From the NCBI RefSeq assembly GCF_006385255.1, contig NZ_VFJE01000052.1, positions 62,001 to 126,000 of the forward strand: DNA of 64,000 bases, written 5' to 3'. Source of the DNA: Flavobacterium microcysteis. GTDB lineage: Bacteria > Bacteroidota > Bacteroidia > Flavobacteriales > Flavobacteriaceae. This document shows positions 54,048 to 60,452 of the stretch, piece by piece (position 1 is the first letter of the stretch; the number at the start of each line of letters is the position of its first letter). The translations under genes and the position numbers were made by a program. The notes under the pieces were generated by a model. That model saw nothing but the letters and a program-made list of their open reading frames with translations. It ran no database searches and was not told where the DNA came from.

Positions 54048-54549
54048 GTCTTTAAGGCTTGAAGCTTATGATGATAAGCAACCAAATAAAAAAATTACTT
54101 CTGCATCGCAAGTAAAAGGAGTGCTTACTATTGGTTATGGTCATACTAAAACGGCTAAGGTTGGTATGAAAATAACAAAAGAACAGGCACAAAATCTTTT
54201 AGCTCAGGATTTGCGTTATTTTGAAAATAGACTTGCAAAGCTAGTTAAGGTAGATGTTAACCAAAATATGGTAGATTCTCTTATTTCTTTTATGTATAAT
54301 ATTGGCGATGGTGCTTTTGCTGAAAGTACTGTTTTGAAAGTGCTTAATCAAAAAAAGTATGATGCTGTTCCTGCTGCTATGCTTATGTGGAATAAGCCTG
54401 CGGGAATTGTTGGCAGGCGTACTGACGAATCAAAGCTTTTCCTTTTGGATTTTGGCGTTCTTAATTCTGTAAACGTTACTGCAAAGAATATCGCAAATGA
54501 TGCGATTACTTTGGCTGCTGCTGGTCTTGCTTTTTTAATCTTGAAATAG
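54004..54549 (+). CDS. GH24-type lysozyme with C-terminal TM helix
   Basis: This 181-residue protein resembles T4/lambdoid-type muramidase. SHESLRLEAYDD has the catalytic Glu, GVLTIGYGHT has the Asp/Thr region, and LISFMYNIGDGAF is conserved. GIVGRRTDESKLFL near the C terminus is typical. A C-terminal hydrophobic helix (ITLAAAGLAFLILK) could anchor it in the virion membrane. Upstream ATG frames are not used because the start at 54004 is positioned right before the domain. Confidence 0.88.
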   Translation: MKISSNGILQLTSHESLRLEAYDDKQPNKKITSASQVKGVLTIGYGHTKTAKVGMKITKEQAQNLLAQDLRYFENRLAKLVKVDVNQNMVDSLISFMYNIGDGAFAESTVLKVLNQKKYDAVPAAMLMWNKPAGIVGRRTDESKLFLLDFGVLNSVNVTAKNIANDAITLAAAGLAFLILK

Positions 54550-54550
54550 T

Positions 54551-54715
54551 ATGGCGGATAACTTAAAAATTTACGGCTTGGCTCTTGCAAGCTGGTGGGC
54601 TTACGTTGACAATATCAACGTTATTTTGAATCTTATAATCGCTGTTCTTTCTATTATTTATACAATCGTGAAAATTACTGATTTGATAAAGGGTAGGGCA
54701 GGCGGTAAACAATAA
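54551..54715 (+). CDS. 54-aa single-TM protein, holin candidate
   Basis: This short protein starts MADNLKIYGLALASWWAYVDN. A hydrophobic helix (VILNLIIAVLSIIYTIV) and a basic tail follow. It lies 1 bp after the lysozyme stop codon. Size and position fit a small holin. No family match was made. Confidence 0.55.
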   Translation: MADNLKIYGLALASWWAYVDNINVILNLIIAVLSIIYTIVKITDLIKGRAGGKQ

Positions 54716-54731
54716 CCTTAACCAAAACTTT

Positions 54732-55055
54732 ATGTGCAAACAAAAGACAAACGATAGGCTTTTTTTAGAAGAGTATTGCCAGCGTTATTTTCCTAACCGT
54801 CAATATGAAATAATTCCTTATCATTTTAATCATGCGGGTGTTGCTGAAATTCCGCAGGATGACCGTGTTTTTTATTACGGCGATTTGTATCTGGCAGACC
54901 CGGGTTCAAATGATATTATGTACTTTGAAAATTTCATTCCTTATGTTGCCAAACAAAATATGTTTTTCAGCAGCTTAGGTGAGCAGACTGATATTTCATT
55001 TATTGGCTATATGGTTCGATTTGAAGTTTCCTTACAAGGCGGTACAATCAAGTAA
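54732..55055 (+). CDS. phage hypothetical protein, 107 aa
   Basis: This soluble protein starts MCKQKTNDRLFLEEYCQRYFPN and has mixed strand pattern. It is the last gene of the rightward phage block, followed by a terminator that also faces the leftward genes. No function is recognised. Confidence 0.62.
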   Translation: MCKQKTNDRLFLEEYCQRYFPNRQYEIIPYHFNHAGVAEIPQDDRVFYYGDLYLADPGSNDIMYFENFIPYVAKQNMFFSSLGEQTDISFIGYMVRFEVSLQGGTIK

Positions 55056-55058
55056 AGC

Positions 55059-55088
55059 AAAAAGCGCCTTTATAGGGCGCTTTTTTTG
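55059..55088. terminator. bidirectional terminator between convergent phage blocks
   Basis: AAAGCGCC/GGCGCTTT arms with a short loop are followed by a T run on the plus strand and A-rich sequence on the left. It separates the rightward and leftward gene blocks. Confidence 0.82.
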
Positions 55089-55089
55089 T

Positions 55090-55251
55090 TTATACGTGTT
55101 TGGTCTTTGCTAATAGGTTTTGAAGCCTTATTTGTTCTCTATATGCTTCCAGAAGCTTGTTTATAAGCTTGCTATTGCATTTTATATTTTCTATTTCTTT
55201 TATGGCTTGAATTTCTTCAATATCCTTTTTGTTTCTTATTACTATTTGCAT
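55090..55251 (-). CDS. 53-aa hypothetical protein of the leftward phage block
   Basis: This short basic, helical protein starts MQIVIRNKKDIEEIQAIKEI and ends QNLLAKTKHV. It converges on the terminator. It is too short for a family call but has a clean start, stop and direction matching its neighbours. Confidence 0.5.
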   Translation of the reverse strand: MQIVIRNKKDIEEIQAIKEIENIKCNSKLINKLLEAYREQIRLQNLLAKTKHV

Positions 55252-55252
55252 A

Positions 55253-55360
55253 ATCACGTTATTTTAAGTTATCCTGGAATCAGCTGCAGCTGAATTTTTC
55301 CGTGAAAAAATGTCGCGGCTTTTCCGGTTCCGTTTCCTGCAGAAATTTTTTTCACGTTAA
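55253..55360 (+). repeat. structured intergenic phage repeat, copy 3
   Basis: The core TTCCGGTTCCGTTTCCTGCA (55322-55341) is enclosed by CGTGAAAAAA (55301) and TTTTTTCACG (55347). It is preceded by AATCACGTTATTTT and TATCCTGGAA, which are inverted counterparts of the tail of copy 2, and by CAGCTGCAGCTG. Confidence 0.7.
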
Positions 55361-55594
55361 AAGTTCTCTGAGAATCTTAAGAGAATCTTTTATTTTCTTT
55401 TTTTCTTCCAATAATGTTATGTTTTCTTTGCGTTCTTTTGTTAGCATTTGTTCCAAATCGTTTATTCTCTTTTTAAATCTTTCATGTTCTAAAACAACGC
55501 TTCTTATACATTTTGAGGCTGTTGCAAAATCTTCTTTGCGCATTATGCTTTTTAGTTCGTCCTCAAAATCGATGTTTCTTAAATCTATGTTCAT
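55352..55594 (-). CDS. phage coiled-coil protein, 80 aa
   Basis: This helical protein starts MNIDLRNIDFEDELKSIMRK. Its second half has a coiled-coil pattern (RFKKRINDLEQMLTKERKEN). Its stop codon lies within the right border of repeat copy 3. It is co-directional with the three genes upstream. Confidence 0.6.
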   Translation of the reverse strand: MNIDLRNIDFEDELKSIMRKEDFATASKCIRSVVLEHERFKKRINDLEQMLTKERKENITLLEEKKKIKDSLKILRELLT

Positions 55595-55598
55595 AATC

Positions 55599-55847
55599 TT
55601 AAAAATCTAGTTCTTGTTGTCTTGGTTTGAAAATTTCTCTTTGCTCTACGTTTTCCGTTTTCATTTCGTAAATACGGTAACCTTTTCCGTTTTTAAGGAA
55701 CTCTATTATACAGAGTTCCCCTTTATCGTTTTTCCTCCATGTAAGCAATGCAAAAGGGTTTTCTATTGTCATTTGTATTGCTCCGTAAATGTTGCGTTCG
55801 TTTTTGTCGAACAGCGACATGCTTTTTTCTAGTCCAGCGTTTGTCAT
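55599..55847 (-). CDS. phage hypothetical protein, 82 aa
   Basis: The preferred start is MTNAGLEKSMSLFDKNERN, 8 bp after the preceding gene's stop. The alternative upstream frame (to 55949) would overlap the next gene extensively. The protein is soluble and charged, with a strand-rich middle (NPFALLTWRKNDKGELCIIEF) suggesting a small beta-domain. No family is recognised. Confidence 0.58.
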   Translation of the reverse strand: MTNAGLEKSMSLFDKNERNIYGAIQMTIENPFALLTWRKNDKGELCIIEFLKNGKGYRIYEMKTENVEQREIFKPRQQELDF

Positions 55848-55855
55848 TTTTTTTC

Positions 55856-56053
55856 TTAATAAAATGTTACTGGTATGTTTAAGTCTCCGCAGGCTTGAGC
55901 GAATTTTAGCATTTTTATTTGCTCTCCTTTTATTATTCCTGAATGCCATTTATTAAAGCTACATTGTTGTAGAGTGTAGCTGATTTCGTAGCTGTAAGCA
56001 ATTCTTTTGAATGCGCTTAAATCTGGTGTCCTGATTTCTATATTTTGTACCAT
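55856..56053 (-). CDS. phage hypothetical protein, 65 aa
   Basis: This protein starts MVQNIEIRTPDLSAFKRIAYS, with two cysteines and WHSGIIKGEQIKMLKFAQACGD in the middle. It is reminiscent of a small DNA-binding fold (helix-turn-helix) but not assignable. It is packed between its neighbours. Confidence 0.58.
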   Translation of the reverse strand: MVQNIEIRTPDLSAFKRIAYSYEISYTLQQCSFNKWHSGIIKGEQIKMLKFAQACGDLNIPVTFY

Positions 56054-56064
56054 ATCTGTTAAAG

Positions 56065-56391
56065 TTATTTTTGTAAAAAATCGATTATAAGAGACTTTCT
56101 TATCTTAAAGGTGCGTTTGTCTGTTTTCATATCTAAGACCGTTTTAAAGTGCTTATTTGCGGTTTCTGTTCCCACAAGCTTGTGATATTGTCCTGCGCCG
56201 ATAAGAAATGTTTGCGGGTGGTCGAAATGCTTGTATCTGATTATGAAATTTTTGTTTATCCGCTTTATTATACGGTCCTCTGTGCTTTCTTTTTTTGCAA
56301 ATCCTATGATTTCATTCATATTGATTTGCAGACCTTTAGAACTTGTCATATCGATAAATCCTTTCACTTTGATTTTCATTAGATTTTTCAT
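56065..56391 (-). CDS. first gene of the leftward phage block, 108 aa
   Basis: This protein starts MKNLMKIKVKGFIDMTSSKG. Basic strands (IIRYKHFDHPQTFLIGAGQYHKL) dominate the middle, and the C terminus is IRKSLIIDFLQK. Its basic, strand-rich character could fit an ssDNA-binding protein, which ssDNA phages need, but no motif proves this. The M5 start is an alternative. Confidence 0.58.
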   Translation of the reverse strand: MKNLMKIKVKGFIDMTSSKGLQINMNEIIGFAKKESTEDRIIKRINKNFIIRYKHFDHPQTFLIGAGQYHKLVGTETANKHFKTVLDMKTDKRTFKIRKSLIIDFLQK

Positions 56392-56800
56392 GTCTTTAAA
56401 TTTTCACGTTAAACTTTCAGTAAAGAGCCAAAGCCACAACCTCCAACCCGAACCCAAAAACAAATGTTTCTTTTGCCGTCTGAGGTTTTATCCTTTAGCA
56501 ATACTCTTTAAATCAGAAATCAATGCGCAGCGTATTTTAAAGACAATAACAAACCGTTTAAATCTGAATTTTAAGAAGCGGGCAAAGCTTTGCCTGCGCT
56601 TATAAAATTCTTTTAAGGCGGTTTCGTTAATTGGATTTAAAAATTGATTTATGAACCTTTGTATTTGCTAAGGGAAAACATCAGATGCAAAAACAAAATC
56701 CATAGGCATGCGTAAGCACTTGAATTTTGCGCATAAACAGCAAAATTTAAGCCTCTTAATGAAATGTTAAAATTTGCTAGGAGAGAGGTATTTAAAAATT

Positions 56801-56847
56801 GGTAGACGGGCAAGTAACTACGTCTACCTACAGTCCGAATGTCGGAC
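56801..56847. other. tandem hairpins, candidate replication origin or packaging signal
   Basis: Hairpin 1 is GGTAGACG/CGTCTACC (56801-56808 with 56821-56828) around a 12-base loop. Hairpin 2 is GTCCGA/TCGGAC (56833-56838 with 56842-56847) around a 3-base loop. Both stems are perfect and G/C-rich in an A/T-rich noncoding region. No T run follows, so they are not obvious terminators. Confidence 0.55.
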
Positions 56848-56928
56848 ACTTTTATAAGGCTAAATACTTGAAAACATGTTTGTTGAGCCTAAAAAGCAGG
56901 TATTTCTTAAAATTTAGTTAAAATTTAT

Positions 56929-56936
56929 TATCTTTG
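56929..56936 (+). promoter_or_regulatory. -7 box of the 56959 phage gene
   Basis: TATCTTTG matches TAnnTTTG, 22 bases before the ATG. No good -33 element was seen. Confidence 0.5.
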
Positions 56937-56958
56937 ACCAAATTAAAAGCCAATAACT

Positions 56959-57186
56959 ATGGAATATTTTTATAGAGTTGATTCATTAGCAGAAGCTAAG
57001 AATTTGAAAAAAGACATGTTAAAAATTGAGTCAACGCTCAATTTAAGAGTTGACGATACAGATGAAAAAAATATTTGTGTTGCAATAAACTTTGAATCAA
57101 ATGAAATTAAAAATCAATTTGACCAAAAATTTGCTAACGTTTATAAAATTGTAAACGGTAGATATATAAAAGGCGATTTGAAATAA
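56959..57186 (+). CDS. phage hypothetical protein, 75 aa
   Basis: This protein starts MEYFYRVDSLAEAKNLKKDM, of small alpha/beta type. It is the only rightward gene to the right of the leftward block and lies next to the att sites with its own promoter box. A regulatory or Xer-related role in lysogeny is possible but unproven. It has no recognisable DNA-binding motif. Confidence 0.6.
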   Translation: MEYFYRVDSLAEAKNLKKDMLKIESTLNLRVDDTDEKNICVAINFESNEIKNQFDQKFANVYKIVNGRYIKGDLK

Positions 57187-57271
57187 TTTTATTGATTGTT
57201 TATTTTTTTTTTATATTTGACTCACTAATCACGAGTGTATATTTAATAAAAAGGAAAAGCTGTATTTTATT

Positions 57272-57297
57272 TGAACTATAATTTATAGAATGTTTTG
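57272..57297 (+). other. internal att-like site (phage-phage junction type)
   Basis: TGAACTATAA, centre TTTATA, GAATGTTTTG. Its left flank (GTATTTTATT) matches the site at 57351 and its right flank matches the site at 46705. It is thus the composition expected of an unintegrated phage att site. Confidence 0.7.
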
Positions 57298-57350
57298 CAG
57301 AAACTACATCTTTTCCGATTAATGATTTTGTTTTAAAGTTGTATTTTATT

Positions 57351-57376
57351 TGAACTATAATCTACATTATGTAAAA
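57351..57376 (+). other. attR: dif-like site with intact XerD-like arm
   Basis: TGAACTATAA, centre TCTACA (the same as at 46705), then TTATGTAAAA, which resembles the conserved XerD half of bacterial dif. This would be the regenerated functional chromosomal dif site. Confidence 0.72.
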
Positions 57377-57431
57377 TAAATTATTTTTAAACTAAACCAA
57401 TATAATAAGTCTTATTCTCCTTTATCACCAC

Positions 57432-57439
57432 TATATTTG
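57432..57439 (+). promoter_or_regulatory. -7 box for the 24-aa frame
   Basis: TATATTTG matches TAnnTTTG and lies 17 bases before the ATG at 57457. Confidence 0.4.
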
Positions 57440-57456
57440 CATACAAAATCATATCA

Positions 57457-57531
57457 ATGGAATATTTATTTATACTGCTTGTTATCTTCTTATTATTTTA
57501 CGTTCCTAAATATTTTAAAAAACGTAAATAA
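57457..57531 (+). CDS. 24-aa hydrophobic microprotein candidate
   Basis: The frame encodes a single hydrophobic helix with a basic tail, starting MEYLFILLVIFLLFYV and ending in FKKRK. It has its own -7 box and follows the dif-like site. It converges with cbpM, whose stop lies 1 bp away. Very small frames are often spurious, so this is a weak call. Confidence 0.35.
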   Translation: MEYLFILLVIFLLFYVPKYFKKRK

Positions 57532-57532
57532 A

Positions 57533-57820
57533 TTATTCATGCAATCGTAGTCGGTTTTTTAGATCCTGGATTTCTTGCTGGAGTTTTTTTTGTTTTTGTA
57601 ACAGATTTAAAATTGCATCAATTCCTTCCGGATTAATGTGCAGTTCATAATACAATTGCCGGCAGCGATCCAAATCTTCTAATTTTTCAGAGTCCATAAA
57701 TTTCTCGTTATTCTTGCTTTCAAACGGAATGATTCCCATTTCGTCCAGAATGTCTATGAACGTGCTTTCAATTTTATAATGGCTGCAATAGTCTGCTATG
57801 ATGATTCTCTCGATTTTCAT
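57533..57820 (-). CDS. cbpM: chaperone modulator CbpM
   Basis: This 95-residue MerR-like helical protein starts MKIERIIIADYCSHYKIES and has the CbpM pattern (FIDILDEMGIIPF, ELHINPEGIDAILNLLQ). CbpM binds the J-domain of CbpA and inhibits its action. It is encoded 11 bp downstream of cbpA, the usual pair. Confidence 0.87.
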   Translation of the reverse strand: MKIERIIIADYCSHYKIESTFIDILDEMGIIPFESKNNEKFMDSEKLEDLDRCRQLYYELHINPEGIDAILNLLQKQKKLQQEIQDLKNRLRLHE

Positions 57821-57831
57821 GTCCTAATTTT

Positions 57832-58725
57832 TTAAAGTTTGGATAATTCCCTAAAAGCTTCTTTTTGCTTATCGGATAAGTTGGTTGGGATTTTTATATC
57901 GTACGTTATAATAAGGTCGCCAAACGAGCCTTCTTTTTTATAAACCGCCATTCCTTTATTCTTAAGTCTTACTTTCGTCCCGTTTTGGGTTTCTGGCGGT
58001 ACTTTTAGCTTTACTTTTCCATCTAAGGTGTCAACTGTGATTTCTCCGCCTAAAACTGCTGTAAATAAATCCAGACTGACCGTTTTGTAGATATCGTTGT
58101 TGAGTCGTTTGTATTCAGCATCTTCTTCAATTCGGAAAGTGATATACAAATCACCCGCAGGCCCATTATTCGCTCCTGGACCACCATGTCCTTTTAGTTT
58201 TATGACTTGGCCATCAGCTATACCAGCTGGAACCGTAATCCTTAGATTTTTTCCGTTTACGGTAATCGTCTGTTTGTGGGTTTTGGCAATATCCTGAAGT
58301 TTCAAGTGTAATTCCGCATTGTAATCTTGCCCCTTGAAACTGCTTTGTCTGCTGTTTCCTCGTCTACCACCAAACATAGATTCAAAAAAATCAGAGAAAT
58401 CAGCATTTCCAAATGAGGCATCATCGCCAAAATTGGAATACGAACTACCGGAATATTGTGATTGGGACTGAGACTGTCTTGCCTTTTCATATTCTTCAGC
58501 ATGCTGCCAGTTTTCACCATAGGCATCGTATTTTTTCCTTTTCTCAGGATCGCTTAAGACTTCATTGGCTTCATTGATTTGCTGGAATTTTTTGTTGGCT
58601 TCCGCATCATCAGGGTTTAAATCCGGATGGTATTTTCGTGCCAATTTCCGATAGGCTTTTTTAATATCATCGGTAGTAGCTTTTTTGTCAACTTCTAAAA
58701 CACTGTAATAGTCTATAAATGCCAT
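57832..58725 (-). CDS. cbpA: CbpA-like DnaJ-family co-chaperone
   Basis: This 297-residue co-chaperone starts with a J-domain: [37 protein letters not shown], including the HPD motif that stimulates DnaK. A Gly/Ser/Gln-rich linker (about 75-125) is followed by the two C-terminal beta domains ([43 protein letters not shown]). There is no cysteine-rich zinc finger, so it is a class II, CbpA-type protein. It is operonic with cbpM. Confidence 0.93.
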   Translation of the reverse strand: MAFIDYYSVLEVDKKATTDDIKKAYRKLARKYHPDLNPDDAEANKKFQQINEANEVLSDPEKRKKYDAYGENWQHAEEYEKARQSQSQSQYSGSSYSNFGDDASFGNADFSDFFESMFGGRRGNSRQSSFKGQDYNAELHLKLQDIAKTHKQTITVNGKNLRITVPAGIADGQVIKLKGHGGPGANNGPAGDLYITFRIEEDAEYKRLNNDIYKTVSLDLFTAVLGGEITVDTLDGKVKLKVPPETQNGTKVRLKNKGMAVYKKEGSFGDLIITYDIKIPTNLSDKQKEAFRELSKL

Positions 58726-58790
58726 GGTTATGATTGTTGTTACACTATAAATTTAAAAAAATAATTAGTCGTTTACAATAGCTACCAAAT

Positions 58791-58818
58791 AAAAAACACT
58801 GTCCTTTCGAACAGTGCT
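58791..58818 (-). terminator. rho-independent terminator of the DUF2911 gene
   Basis: CACTGT (58797-58802) pairs with ACAGTG (58811-58816). On the minus strand the stem is followed by TTTTTT, directly downstream of the DUF2911 stop. Confidence 0.82.
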
Positions 58819-58844
58819 TCATCTAAATTAAGTATTGAAGAAAT

Positions 58845-59351
58845 CTATTTAATTTTCACAGGAATGTCCCAGTTTTCCCAACTTAGGGTGACATTGTCCT
58901 TGTTTATTTTATAAACCAGCTTTTCAGTTAATGAAGCTGATTTTTTAGGTGTTACTTTTACTCTTAATTGCTCTTGTTTAGCATCCATTTTATAAGCACC
59001 CCATTGCTTCCATTCTTTATTGAATATAATGGTTGCTGCATCTTTTTCAGGGATTACGAAGAAAGCATATTTCCCTGCAGGTAATTTTTTACCTTCAATT
59101 GTAATTTCCTTATCCGTTTCAAAAGTGGTTGCTTCATTAGCACCGGCACGCCAAACTTCTCCGTAAGGAACAAGTTCACCCCAAATAGCTCTTCCTTTAA
59201 CAGAAGGACTTCCGTAGTTGATTGTAATCGTTGCTCCATTAATTTTTCCAGTAACAGTTTCTGCCGGGCTTGCCTTTTTATCTTGGGCATTTGCGAAAGT
59301 AGTCATTACTAATGTCATCAGAAATATTCCGATTTTCTTTTGTAGTTCCAT
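58845..59351 (-). CDS. DUF2911 exported protein
   Basis: This 168-residue protein has a signal peptide ([23 protein letters not shown]). The DUF2911 domain has [44 protein letters not shown] and [16 protein letters not shown]. It is presumably periplasmic. The family is frequent in Bacteroidota and of unknown function. Monocistronic, with its own terminator. Confidence 0.9.
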   Translation of the reverse strand: MELQKKIGIFLMTLVMTTFANAQDKKASPAETVTGKINGATITINYGSPSVKGRAIWGELVPYGEVWRAGANEATTFETDKEITIEGKKLPAGKYAFFVIPEKDAATIIFNKEWKQWGAYKMDAKQEQLRVKVTPKKSASLTEKLVYKINKDNVTLSWENWDIPVKIK

Positions 59352-59478
59352 GGTGTTTTGTGTTGATTGTTAATTTGTTATAATTTGGCTAGTAAAGATA
59401 ATCAAGTGCAGTTGCTCTGGTTTTTTATTTATAATTCTTTTAAGAATTTTAACACTAAAAACGAACGCGATTTTCCGT

Positions 59479-59486
59479 TACTTTTG
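59479..59486 (+). promoter_or_regulatory. -7 box of the EamA-type transporter gene
   Basis: TACTTTTG matches TAnnTTTG, 18 bases before the ATG at 59505. No clear -33 box was seen. Confidence 0.5.
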
Positions 59487-59504
59487 TAGTTAAAAGATTT
59501 TAAA

Positions 59505-60371
59505 ATGTTCTATATCGTCTTAAGCATAATTTGTAGTGTTTCTGTTGGAGCACTTCTGAAATTTTCAAAAAGATATTCTTTTGATATTGTCCAGGTCATT
59601 GCTGTAAATTATATTTTGGCCTTATTACTATGTTATGGTACTTTCCAGCCTGATATATCTGTTGTAGATAGCAATTCACCTTGGAAAATATACATCGGAC
59701 TTGCTATTTTATTGCCATCCGTATTTTTATTATTGGCTTCTTCCATCAAACATATCGGAATTGTCAAGACTGATATTGCCCAGCGATTATCCTTATTTAT
59801 ACCTATCCTAGCGGCTTACTTTATTTTTAAGGAAGACTTTACCAACTTAAAATTAGCTGGACTGATTGTAGGTTTTCCCGCTATTTTCCTTACGCTATCC
59901 AAAAAAAATCAATCTGGAACTCAGGAAAACAAATGGATTTTCCCTGTATTGGTGTTGTTAGGTTTCGGAATTATAGATGTTTTATTTAAACAGATAGCCC
60001 TACAAAAAACCATTCCCTACACTACTTCCCTATTTATAGTATTCTGTGGCGCCCTTGCTTTGGCGTTGTGTTTTTGTATCTATTCTATTTTTATAAAGAA
60101 AAATCCAGTACGATTAGTAAATATTGCCATCGGAGCATTTTTAGGGATATTGAACTTTGGAAATATCTTATTCTATCTAAAAGCGCACAAAGCTTTTTCA
60201 GAGAATCCTTCTACCGTTTTTGCAGCCATGAATTTGGGTGTAATTGTTTTAGGCAGTTTGGTCGGGATTATCGCTTTTAAAGAAAAAGTATCTTTAAAAA
60301 ACTATATCGGAATTGTCCTGGCTTTAAGTTCTATTGTACTGATTACCCTTTCACAAATTCAGGCAAAATAG
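59505..60371 (+). CDS. EamA/DMT-family transporter
   Basis: This 288-residue protein has about ten hydrophobic segments in two repeats, the drug/metabolite transporter layout. Examples are VFLLLASSIKHIGIVKTDIAQRLSLFIPILAAYFIFKED and the second-half end PSTVFAAMNLGVIVLGSLVGIIAFKEKVSLKNYIGIVLALSSIVLI. The substrate is unknown. It is alone, 81 bp before the DUF294 gene. Confidence 0.88.
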   Translation: MFYIVLSIICSVSVGALLKFSKRYSFDIVQVIAVNYILALLLCYGTFQPDISVVDSNSPWKIYIGLAILLPSVFLLLASSIKHIGIVKTDIAQRLSLFIPILAAYFIFKEDFTNLKLAGLIVGFPAIFLTLSKKNQSGTQENKWIFPVLVLLGFGIIDVLFKQIALQKTIPYTTSLFIVFCGALALALCFCIYSIFIKKNPVRLVNIAIGAFLGILNFGNILFYLKAHKAFSENPSTVFAAMNLGVIVLGSLVGIIAFKEKVSLKNYIGIVLALSSIVLITLSQIQAK

Positions 60372-60452
60372 CCGCAAAGTATTTTTAAAACTTCTTTTGC
60401 AAAGAACAAGAATAAAGTTTATTTTTACTTATTATCTAGCTAACAAGATTTT

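Larger units (their letters stand above)
56392..56958. other. 567-bp noncoding region of the phage, candidate origin region
   Basis: No supported gene. It lies between the leftward block and the last rightward gene. It has a TTTTCACGTTAAA start that repeats the border motif of repeat copy 3, the tandem hairpins at 56801-56847, and a -7 box at 56929-56936. Overlapping short frames here run through the hairpins and look spurious. Confidence 0.6.
46705..57376 (+). mobile_element. integrated phage-like element, FLiP-type ssDNA phage candidate
   Basis: The element is about 10.6 kb with about 23 mostly small genes. It encodes a gene-II-like replication protein, a capsid candidate, several single-TM proteins, an M23 peptidase, a GH24-type lysozyme and a holin candidate. 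There is a leftward module of five genes at 55090-56391. Dif-like sites bound it (46705 and 57351), with an extra one at 57272. No integrase, Zot ATPase, terminase or DNA polymerase is seen. The gene set fits membrane-containing icosahedral ssDNA phages such as FLiP better than inoviruses or microviruses; this is inference from gene content. Confidence 0.75.

Noticed and set aside
56231..56605. Plus-strand 124-aa frame in the phage noncoding region
   Set aside because: It overlaps the leftward gene 56065-56391 antisense and has shadow-like composition.
56649..56849. Minus-strand 66-aa frame covering the tandem hairpins
   Set aside because: It runs through both hairpins, has no promoter or neighbour support, and is more likely noncoding.
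46705..57376. Element as a filamentous inovirus
   Set aside because: No Zot-type ATPase and no small signal-peptide-bearing major coat with secretin; two lytic enzymes argue for a lytic-exit virus.
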